Origin: Stenocarpella maydis
Taxonomy: Eukaryota > Ascomycota > Sordariomycetes > Diaporthales > Diaporthaceae
Assembly (NCBI GenBank): GCA_002270565.1
Contig: NQMI01000227.1
Location: forward strand, 1 to 29,074
DNA length: 29,074 bases
Reading direction: 5' to 3'
In this document: piece after piece, positions 21,360 to 29,074 of the stretch
Layout of the letters: each line of letters opens with the position of its first letter
How positions within the stretch are numbered: position 1 is the stretch's first letter
Program-made: the position numbers and the translations under genes
Notes under the pieces: generated by a model
Seen by the model: only the letters and a program-made list of their open reading frames with translations
Told to the model about the DNA's origin: nothing
The model's database searches: none

Positions 21360-23240
21360 CTAGCTCTGGTGGTTTAGTAGTTTCCTTATCGCCTATAAGG
21401 ATGAATTCTTACCAACCCAAGCACCTTGATCTCATCCTGGGTTTTCTTCTCCTCCTCCTTATTGCTAGCGATGTTGTTGATAATGTCCTTAGCTATTAGA
21501 TCTACTTGGGACAGCTGGTTGATTGTCCTTTATAGCTTCTTTGCTAGTAGCAGTATGATTGTTGCTAATGAGGACTTCCGGCTAGACCGATAGTCTAGCT
21601 GCTGGGTTGCTTTCTTTATGAGGCCAGCCGCTAGTTGTTAGTCTTGTTGGATAGCTTCTCGCTGGGTATTCTTACTGCGGATGTCCTCCTTATTTAGCAA
21701 CTGCAGGGTTGAGTCATTGTACTCCTAATTTGAGTTGACTCTTTGTACTAAGGTTATTGTTGCCCTTATTTTATCCCCTGCCTTACTTCCCAAACTAGTG
21801 GTTAATAAGGATATCTTCTTACTTATTATAGCCTTCCTATAGCTTATAAGGATGCTATCTTTACTAGTTTCAAATATTAATATATTAAGGTCTTCCCTTT
21901 ATTATAATAACCTTCTTTAGTGAGAGGACTATAAGGAGAGGGTTCCTAATGGAGAGGTTATAATTAAATTAGTAAAACTTATGAATATTATCTCTTATAA
22001 GAGGATATCTAGCTTTCTTTTTATTAGTAATTTAATTAGTATAAATTAACCTATATTATATAAATATATAGCAATTATAAGTTAATAGTATGTAATTTCC
22101 TTATGGAGATTGCTTCTTTAGTATATATTTTATATATAATCTTATTATTAAGAGAAGTTTAAGTGCTGCTTATAAGACTTAAGTTGGAAGCTTGCCTAGC
22201 TACTTCTGCCTGTTAAACTTCTTGAGTAAGGCTATCTTCTGATGGGCTTCCTTTAGATGAATTCCTTAAGCAGTATTCTTGAGGGCCTTAATAGAAGCCT
22301 TAATTAGTAGAGAATATTGCCCATCTTGTAGCTAAGATAGATCTTTAACTTCTGGTGCGAGGCTTCTATGGAGGATGTTATATGTAAGCTAAAGTTGAGG
22401 ATCTTGTAGGTCTTATGTGCGGCCTACTTAGTGATAATCTTCTCCTCCTTATTGATATACTAGGTCTTAAGGTAGTTGATAATCTCTAGCTGGTCTAAAA
22501 ACTCCTCCTATAGGTGCTATTAAGCTATATTATAGGTTTTGTAATCATTTGAGTATTCTATGAACTTAAGGAGGTTAAATAAGGCCTATTAGGTGTAGGG
22601 GATTTTATTTAGGACCCTCGCTGGTACTATTCCCTTATTCCTTGCTGGGGCGTTAAGTAGCTCCTTAGCTCTAATATCTCTACTTCTTTTAGCCTTATCT
22701 GCTTTATTCTCTTCTTCTCTTGATATTGCTGTTACTAGTGGCTTTCGCTACTTCTTCTTAATATTAAGGATAATGTTTATATTAATATAGAAGATGTATA
22801 GTTGGTAGTATGCCTGGGGAAATTTGTGCTTAAGGGCGTTAATTAGCGCGCTATTATAATTAGTAAGAAAGACTATTGGGTTGTTAGCTTTATAGTAGCG
22901 GAAGAGCTTATAAACTTGCTCTAGAAGCTATTAGAAGTTAGATTCCCTCTTACTATTAATTATGCCTTAGAATAGTAGTAGATTTTTCTTTATATGGGTA
23001 ACTGCTATACTATAATGATCAAAGGGTTTCCGAGTACATTAAACCTAAAGGATTAAGGGTTTATATTCGGAATACATTGTTAGGCGGTTGTTAAGCAATA
23101 TTGTTAACTAACAATAATCACTAGCTATAAGGCTATCCAATACTAGGATTAAATACTTAGATTAACAACTGAAGAGTCTGTTCTATTAAAAGCTATCTAC
23201 TATAGTGATAACCATATCCATATATATATTCCAACTCTTT
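21360..23240 (-). mobile_element. Decayed MULE-type DNA transposon (transposase remnant)
   Basis: The reverse strand carries a transposase remnant of the Mutator-like superfamily. The clearest part, near 22740-22910, reads RYYKANNPIVFLTNYNSALI and then NALKHKFPQAYYQLYIF. This matches the MULE catalytic block in which the second acidic residue sits in a T-D-x-x-x-A-L-type motif and is followed by a Q-L-C-x-W-H-type motif. Asp reads as Asn, Cys as Tyr and His as Tyr here, all expected from transitions. Further on, near 22350-22420, ITSSIEASHQKLKIYLSYK resembles the conserved helix after the catalytic core. A Lys/Glu-rich C-terminal part reaches to about 21400. Many in-frame stops make it non-functional. 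Terminal inverted repeats could not be identified. Confidence 0.7.
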
Positions 23241-23266
23241 ATTTATAATTAGTAATAGCTTCACTA

Positions 23267-23333
23267 GCTTTATCCTGATTAACTGAAGCCGCCCTTTTAA
23301 CTTCATGGGCTTCATCCTAATCAATTAAAGCTG
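23267..23333 (+). repeat. Direct repeat of 25 bp, RIP-diverged
   Basis: Positions 23267-23291 and 23309-23333 align without gaps over 25 bp. They differ at six positions, all transitions. The pair lies immediately outside the internal telomere tract and may be a tandem unit of the former subtelomere or the edge of the transposon. Confidence 0.6.
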
Positions 23334-23341
23334 TGGTGGGT

Positions 23342-23359
23342 CCCTAACCCTAACCCTAA
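23342..23359 (-). repeat. Interstitial telomere tract (three CCCTAA units)
   Basis: Three perfect CCCTAA units, in the orientation expected of a left chromosome end, directly abut the subtelomeric repeat copy B to their right. They lie deep inside the sequence, so they mark either a former chromosome end or the insertion of telomeric DNA. Confidence 0.85.
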
Positions 23360-23472
23360 TAAGGTAGCATTACTAATCGGATTAGGTAGGGCGCTCTTTT
23401 CGGGAGCCACTTTCCATCCTATGGGGTTATCTTCTGCAGTAGTTAGCTGCCAATATATATTAGCTTATAATA
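23359..23472 (+). repeat. Subtelomeric repeat, copy B (RIP-mutated)
   Basis: Gap-free counterpart of 70-183 at a constant offset of 23289 bp. Differences are almost all C to T and G to A in this copy, consistent with RIP. It directly follows the internal telomere tract. From about 23473 to 23930 more AT-rich sequence without readable genes follows. Confidence 0.85.
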
Positions 23473-24387
23473 CTATCTCCCTCCTTACGTCTTTTATCCT
23501 CAAAAGTATTTCATAAGTTATTTTCGCTCGTTTATATTCTTATTTACTCCTTCCTAATTCATTATATTAGGTAGGGTTACTAAATCTTGCATTTAGAAAC
23601 CCATTATCCCGAAGTTAACTGCAAACCGCTATGCCCTACTGTAGGTTATTATAGCGAACTGCATTAATATGCCAGTATATTCCTCTTATGAGTCTCAAGG
23701 GCTTGGGGAGAGTTGCTAAGCTTCTAAGTAATACTTTAGTCATTATTATAAGTGTATTTGCTAGAACCTTTCGGGATATAACGTGCTTGGTCCATCTATT
23801 GCCAAGCTTCAAAATATTGTGAAGTAGCGCTAGAAGCTTTATAACGAGATAGAGGCTATATACCTTAAGCTAGCTTATCTAATTAAATAGGATTATATTT
23901 TCTGATGAATTTGTGCTGTAAAATAGCATTCAGTTCAGCGTGTGTGTGTTTCGGCAGGGTCGCAGTATGGTGCTCTGAGGCGAATTGGGACGATTGACAA
24001 TGGTCTGGACAACTTTGTATTGAATTAAGTTGGGCTTCTGTAAGCCCTCCTTATATACCCTCCGACGTCGTCTCACCCCTGGGCACGCTGCGGTAGGCTC
24101 TGGTGCAAATTTGCAAATGCCGGAAAATTCGCCCTTCCAACACACCATCTTTGGTTCCAAGCAACTAGCCAACCATAGCCCTAGCAATGCCCAAATTAAG
24201 TACATATAAACTTCAGAAATCAAGCTATCCAATGCACTAAGTTATATACTTTTTGGGTAAGAAATAAGGGTAATGCAGAGGTCTGAATTAAGGTGCAAAT
24301 GCAGGCCAAAATAATCGACTCACGGCCACCAAACTCATCTTGCGTCACGCACGCACTGGGCGTACTTAGCGAAAATCGCCTGACTCG

Positions 24388-24462
24388 CAAGTCTAGGGTA
24401 ACTCCTTGCTAGGAAGTCTAGGGTAACTCCTTACAACGAAGTCTAGGGTAACTCCTTGCACG
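24388..24462 (+). repeat. Three tandem copies of a 25-bp unit
   Basis: Three units with period exactly 25 bp, each containing AAGTCTAGGGTAACTCCTT followed by a variable 6-base tail. The shared core is identical in all three, so they have not been altered by RIP, unlike the surrounding DNA. Confidence 0.85.
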
Positions 24463-24499
24463 GAGTACCAACGCCCTGCTGAGCGGTTCCGTTTAACAA

Positions 24500-24500
24500 N
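24500..24500. other. Undetermined base (N)
   Basis: A single N near the right edge of the first normal-composition island. Another N is at 27544. Both lie in repeat-rich DNA and may mark ambiguous read joins. Confidence 0.95.
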
Positions 24501-24725
24501 ACATACTTCATCCTACCACCCCTGATCAGGATAATAATAATTAGTACTAAGACTGGTCTCTTCCTAGCTAGATAGTCCCCCAAGTGTAGGCATGCTTGGA
24601 TATAGATAGCTTATATGATTTAAACTTATTAGATTTAGCTAATCAGACTTGAAGGATAATACTATATATAGATATTCCGCTTATTAACCCTAATAACTTC
24701 AACCTAAAGGAATATGAATTCTGGG

Positions 24726-24786
24726 ATAAGATATAAAAAAGTTAAGATATAAAAAAAAAAGTTAAGATATAAAAAAGTTAAGATAA
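24726..24786 (+). repeat. A-rich tandem repeat (GTTAAGATATAAAAAA units)
   Basis: Units of GTTAAGATAT plus a run of 6 to 10 A repeat about three times. A low-complexity tract inside AT-rich DNA. Confidence 0.75.
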
Positions 24787-24934
24787 TATTATATTTCTGA
24801 TTAGATAAGTATACTTCTCTTAGGACTATATGTAAGATAAAAATTATTAGTTCTTAATTTATTGCTAAAAGAAGTATTAGCAACCTAAAAAACTAAATTT
24901 ACCCCTGCCTTGCCTAACCCTTCTGATTACTTTA

Positions 24935-25790
24935 CAACTATGACTGGAGATCCGTGGGCTTGTACTTGAACTTCCTAAGCATACATCTAGTGATCTCGCC
25001 TATAGTATCCGCGCGAGTTTCCTTATATCCTATCTTAGTGGCTGCTTTAGTATACTTGCCTAGTAAGAGCTCTGAAGGAGGTATGTTTGGAGGCTTGTTG
25101 ATTAGATCGGGATGTATGTTAGTAATGTAGTTATAACTGCTCTTGGAAATCTTGAGCATCTTAAAATTGCAAAAGTAACCCTTAATATAATAGATATAAT
25201 TAGTATAAGCATTATCTTGAAATCCTTAGAGTGATTAGCACTTAAAGAAAGGGATTATAATAGGGATAATGCCTTAGAGAGTTGTTTGGTTATAGTTAGT
25301 CCCTATCTGCTACATGCAATAGTCGCACGGGTTTGCATTATAATGACTAAAGAAGGCAATAAGGAGAGCCAGGCCCTAATAAAGGTTATTCCCCTGACAT
25401 AATTAAGATATGTACTTCTTATAAGGGCTACCATTTATATGCTTAATAAAAACATCATTCAGACCTCCTTTAATTAAAGTGCTAAGGCGAGACTATAGGT
25501 ACTTATAAGTCTCTAGGGCTTTTAGGAAGGGAAAGAATAGTTTAAGTAGCTTAGATTTGTATATTAAGGAGAGGGTTTATAGGATGTAAAGACCCTTACC
25601 TTTACTCTTAAGGTTATATATCTTGATATTTGTTATAAAGGCCTTATAAAGTGGTAATTTATAAACCTGGTTTTGTAAAAGGATTGCATTTAGCTGGAAG
25701 CAAGTATAGATGCCCTCTTTATAGATAGGAGGAGGATTGTACGTTTTAAAGACCCTAATGATAGGAGGCAATTACTCCTTACCCTTTCCC
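24935..25790 (-). pseudogene. RIP-decayed cysteine-rich fungal gene, possibly DUF3716-like
   Basis: A single reverse-strand frame can be followed across about 850 bp with several TAG/TAA interruptions. Open pieces lie at 25577-25771 and 24938-25159. Between them lies a zinc-cluster-like part: NPCDYCM, then about 25 residues to PFFKC, then DNAYTNYIYYIKGYFCNF, where several Tyr stand at positions expected to be Cys. The C-terminal part reads SYNYITNIHPDLINKPPN and continues to KFKYKPTDLQS. The C-x2-C ... C ... C-x2-C-like ... C order resembles a short Cys-rich domain found in many fungal repeat-associated proteins (DUF3716-like). That assignment is a guess from the cysteine pattern; the decayed-gene call is firmer. 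Confidence 0.45.
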
Positions 25791-25973
25791 TTCTTTTCTT
25801 AGCTTAATTAAGGAGGAGAAGATATAGTAATGGTAAAGCTTATTTAATTAGAGAGGCTTAATAGTTTAATAATAAGATTAATAATTGATAGTTAATAATA
25901 CTATTAAGGAGAAGTTAAAGAAAAGAATTAGTAGGGGAAAAGTAACTTTAAATATAAAAAGTTGGAGAGGGGA

Positions 25974-26093
25974 GCTTTTATTAGAAGCATTTAAAGTAGC
26001 AAAGGTTGCTGCCTAGTAGAAAAGGGAAGGAAGTTAAGTGATTTACTAGCTTAAGTAATTCACCTATCTTAAGGCTCCCCTTCTAATAAAAGC
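25974..26093. repeat. Inverted repeat, 14-bp perfect arms with nested palindrome
   Basis: GCTTTTATTAGAAG at 25974-25987 is the exact reverse complement of 26080-26093. Inside, GTGATTTACT and AGTAATTCAC (about 26038-26063) pair at 9 of 10 positions. The 120-bp unit could be a small MITE-like element or a chance palindrome in AT-rich DNA. No target duplication was verified. Confidence 0.5.
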
Positions 26094-26412
26094 CTACCTT
26101 TCTGCTATAACCTCTAACCTAACTACTTCTTCTATAACTACTATACCTTAGCTAATCTCTAATTAGCACAGCATAACTTGCATTATTAAGACTTAAAAGC
26201 TGCTGCAACTATCAACCTCTACCCTTAAAACTTATTACCTCCCCTCCATTACCTAATTTCTCCTTACCTTAGCACCCTTTTCCCCAGTCTAATTAATCAG
26301 AAAGATATCTTCCTTAAGCTAGTAAATAATAAAAAAAGGTAAGGGAAAGAAGAAGGGATCCCCATTAATCTAGTTTACAGCTATCAATAGTCTAAAAGGC
26401 TAAGTTAGCCCC

Positions 26413-27600
26413 ATGAATGATCCTGATGCCCCTGTGCCTATTATTAAGTACCCAGACCCTTCTAATCAGGTTGGCCTTAAAGCATGACTTTTAGTATTAC
26501 TCTTTATTATAAATTTTAATAATATCAACCCTATATAGTAGCTAAGATTTCCCAACCTATATAATATCTGCAATTAAGGAAACTAAGATTGTGGAGCTAG
26601 TATAAACCTAATAAAAGACCTATTTGAAACCAGAATCCTTAATAATGGGTTAGCACTCTCCCAAGCTTTTAATATATCAGACCTTTTAGTGCGCCTGCTA
26701 TTCTTTCAGAACTAAAAATAAGGGCATAGTAATTATGCGTAGCGGGTAGTAGATACATATTTCAAGGGCGTTAATCCCTATCCTTAGTTCAGAGACCCCC
26801 CTGAGCAGAAGAACCTATTTAGCACTCACTACAATAACTTCCTCATGACCCTTTATAATGCAGAAGGTCTCCTAGCTTAAGAGGCATACCTGCATACTAA
26901 TCATATTCTGGGACTTATTAATTAGTAGCTAATTAATTTCAACAACCTGATCTTTATAGTACCCATAACCTATAATATTAATAGAGAACCCCCTAAATTG
27001 TAGAGATACTACTTATTAAAGGACAGCTAGAGGTTCATCATCCAAGTTATATATACCCCAAACCATTAGGTATTAAGTATCTTTAATAAGGATACTAAAT
27101 AACTTAGTATAATCAACACTCATCCTAATCAGAGAACTCATAATAGGATATACCCCCATATAAGGGACTGTATTATATACTTCCTTACCCTTAGGCTACC
27201 TGAAGGATTCTTAAAACAGACATACATAGCAATCTAGGTAAAGGTAATGCTGTAGCTGGGATCAACTACCTATGGACTTCTTATGGCTACCTATATTGCC
27301 TTCTTCTTCTGGGAGAATTATGGAAAGAATGGCTGAGAGTTTAGAGACTAAATTAAGACCAGGCTACTTGAATCTGCCCCTCCTAGCTTACCTACTAAGA
27401 AAGCCTTAGCTCTTATCTAGGGTTTTACTATCCAATTGGAAATTAATAGATCCAAGCATTCAATTAGGGGCATTTAGAATACTCCAGTTATTAGCTATAA
27501 TAAGTATAAGAGGCTTATAGCAGGAAAGAATATTATATACTCTNCAAGACTATAAGAAGGGGCCTTCCTGCATTGCTTTTGAGAAATTTCTAGTCCTAGA
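26413..27600 (+). mobile_element. Probable gag region of the Ty3/Gypsy element, RIP-decayed
   Basis: Reading + from an ATG at 26413 (MNDPDAPVPIIKYPDPSNQV), protein-like stretches separated by TAG/TAA run to about 27530. Examples are EQKNLFSTHYNNFLMTLYN near 26802 and TTYGLLMATYIAFFFWENYG near 27266-27325. No zinc knuckle or capsid signature was recognised. The assignment as gag rests on its place upstream of a protease and reverse transcriptase on the same strand. An undetermined base lies at 27544. Confidence 0.4.
27544..27544. other. Undetermined base (N)
   Basis: A single N within the decayed retrotransposon, about 170 bp upstream of the second normal-composition island. Confidence 0.95.
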
Positions 27601-27714
27601 GAATTAATCTTTTTATACCCTATAAATTTATATCTATTAGATATATATGTATATACTATAAAACTATTTCTTATGCCCTCTTTTTCTGCCTCTCCTTTTT
27701 AGCACCCTCTATTC

Positions 27715-27870
27715 CCCTCATAACTCTCCTATCGCGTCAGGGGCTCCTCTTCTTGCCTTCCACGCTCCTCTTGGGGTGGTTGCTTGATCAGGGCTCTGGC
27801 AGAACGTGTGCCTTTTTGTGTGTGTGGAGGTTTTGTCCTCTCGCTCTCCCCTTTTGGGCCCGTTTTCAAT
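27715..27870. other. Second normal-composition island inside the RIP block
   Basis: About 150 bp with many C and G residues, CA/TG steps and CpG, sitting between the gag-like part and the protease of the decayed retrotransposon. It includes a GTGTGTGTGG run and pyrimidine-rich segments. It is too short for a gene. It may be an insertion later than RIP, or an assembly join. Confidence 0.5.
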
Positions 27871-27884
27871 AGCTACCTAATGGT

Positions 27885-29074
27885 TCAGGTTGAGCTAGGA
27901 GTCTATATGTGCTTAGTACTTATTGATAGTGGAGTATAGGGGAATTTTATATCCCTAAAGGTAGTAAACGGATACTATCTATTATAGTATAAGAAAAGGG
28001 AACCCTATAGACTTAATATAGTGGATGGAACTAAAGTATCTTATGGTAATGAAATTATTAATATAGAGACTAATCCTCTTATAGTTTAGATTTATAATCA
28101 TATGGAATTACTATCATTTGATATTACTAAGATAGCAAATTATTAGTTGATCTTGGGAATACCTTAGTTAAGAAAGAATAACCCCTAAATTAATTAGACT
28201 ACTAGCTAGATCTTTTGGGATAATGCTATTCCCTAGAAGAAGGTTGCAATTAATAGTGAGGGAAGGAGTTATATTACTAAGGATAGTAAACAGGTGATGC
28301 ACTTAAATGAACCCATGGATACCTCTAGGAGCGGACAGAAGGCCTGACTCCAGGAAGGCAGAGAAGGATTAGGCTACTTGAGTGCCTTGCGGAAGGACTG
28401 AAGCTAATCAGGAGATTGCTACTCTAATATAACTAGTTAGCATATAATATAAGAAATATAATAATACCTCCTTTACCTAAAGGAAGAAAAAGAAGGAGAT
28501 AAGACTAATAGACTAGTATAGATACCAGAAGACTATTATGAATTTAGGAAAGTGTTCTAGAAATGACTTAATATTATATTACTATAATATATATAATGAG
28601 ATTATAAAATACTATTGAAACCTGGAATAATACCCTAATTTAAGCCTATTTATAGACTTAATGAAGAATAACTTAAAGTACTTAGGGAATATCTTAATGA
28701 AAACCTCTAGAAGGGATTTATTAGGCTATTGTAATGACTAGTAGGATACCTAATCCTCTTTATACTAAAAAAGAATGGCAAGCTATGACTTTATATTAAC
28801 TATTAGTAATTAAATAATATTATGATTAAGAATTGATACCCTCTCCTGCTTATTAAGGAACTATAGGATTAACTTAGGGGAGTAAAATGGTTTATAGCAC
28901 TTGACTTGAAGTATAGATATAACCTTGTCTGAATGAAAGAAGGAGAAGAATGGAAGATAGCATTTAGGATATGCTATAGGCATTATAAGATAATGGTTAT
29001 ATCCTTTAGATTGATTAATGCCCCTGTATTATTTCAGGAAATGATTAATTAAGTCTGAAGTAAATATCTAGATA
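27885..29074 (+). mobile_element. Ty3/Gypsy retrotransposon pol remnant (protease and reverse transcriptase), cut by window end
   Basis: The + frame at 27919-27933 encodes LIDSG, the aspartic-protease active site, in the context CLVLIDSGV followed by GNFIS; downstream are VDGTKVSYG and LILGIP, typical of Gypsy proteases. From about 28620 a reverse transcriptase begins: YPLPL, then KWFIALDLK near 28890-28911 with the first catalytic Asp, EGEEWKIAFR near 28944-28973, then NAPVLFQEMI near 29014. The YLDD-type catalytic box would lie beyond the window. Many in-frame TAG/TAA, at Gln/Trp positions, leave it inactive. No LTR was identified within the window. Confidence 0.85.

Larger units (their letters stand above)
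23930..24535. other. Normal-composition island inside the RIP block
   Basis: About 600 bp with ordinary GC content and plentiful CA/TG steps, flanked on both sides by RIP-marked DNA. It starts with a GTGTGTGTTT run and includes TTATATACCC near 24051-24060, a possible promoter element. A 100-codon reverse frame at 23930-24232 has no known motif. It holds the 25-bp tandem repeat and an undetermined base at 24500. It could be a solo LTR, a late insertion or single-copy DNA; no terminal repeat or target duplication was identified. Confidence 0.55.
21290..29074. other. AT-rich, RIP-affected repeat block
   Basis: From about 21290 the sequence turns abruptly AT-rich, with TA-rich strings and few CA/TG steps, and continues to the window end apart from two short islands. 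Within it, transposon proteins can still be read in long frames, interrupted mainly by TAG and TAA where Gln or Trp codons are expected, with Cys and His replaced by Tyr. That is the outcome of C to T and G to A change, the signature of repeat-induced point mutation in ascomycetes. Such blocks are normally heterochromatic and silent. Confidence 0.85.

Noticed and set aside
24388..24462. CRISPR-like array
   Set aside because: Only three head-to-tail 25-bp units without real spacers, in a fungal genome.

Overview
This window is the subtelomere of a filamentous ascomycete (Pezizomycotina, most likely a Sordariomycete-type genome). The evidence is TTAGGG-type telomere units, short GT-AG introns (55 and 73 bp), a fungal GH11 xylanase and a fungal copper amine oxidase, and a long AT-rich block whose changes look like repeat-induced point mutation (RIP: C to T and G to A transitions that turn Gln and Trp codons into stops). 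The exact species cannot be told from sequence alone. All identifications rest on motif recognition by eye; no database search was run.

Layout. Bases 1-3308 carry a telomere-like stub, a subtelomeric repeat (70-183), an AT-rich simple repeat and about 3 kb with no intact gene, where only a possible decayed coding fragment (1465-1800) stands out. Bases 3309-18864 are the gene-bearing part: a two-exon copper amine oxidase (+), a TDP2-like endonuclease/exonuclease/phosphatase protein (-), a fragment of a VOC/glyoxalase-type gene (+), a single-membrane-span gene broken by two frameshifts (+), a small secreted cysteine-containing protein (+), an RBR-type ubiquitin ligase whose RING2 is cut short (+), a 915-residue polytopic membrane protein (+) and a secreted GH11 xylanase (-). 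Bases 18865-21290 hold the xylanase upstream region and no recognisable gene.

From about 21290 to the end the composition changes sharply to AT-rich, RIP-marked repeat DNA. It contains a decayed MULE-type transposase (-), an internal telomere tract at 23342-23359 followed by a second, RIP-mutated copy of the repeat seen at 70-183, a decayed cysteine-rich fungal gene (-), and a decayed Ty3/Gypsy retrotransposon (+) that runs off the window in its reverse transcriptase. Two islands of normal composition (about 23930-24535 and 27715-27870) sit inside the block and have escaped RIP.

The genes do not form an obvious pathway or biosynthetic cluster. They look like a typical subtelomeric mix: secreted enzymes and small secreted proteins, lineage-variable membrane proteins and broken genes. 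The most informative signals are the duplicated telomere-plus-repeat junction 23.3 kb apart, which suggests that an older chromosome end is now internal, and the number of genes caught in the act of decay. I found no convincing previously undescribed multi-gene system.
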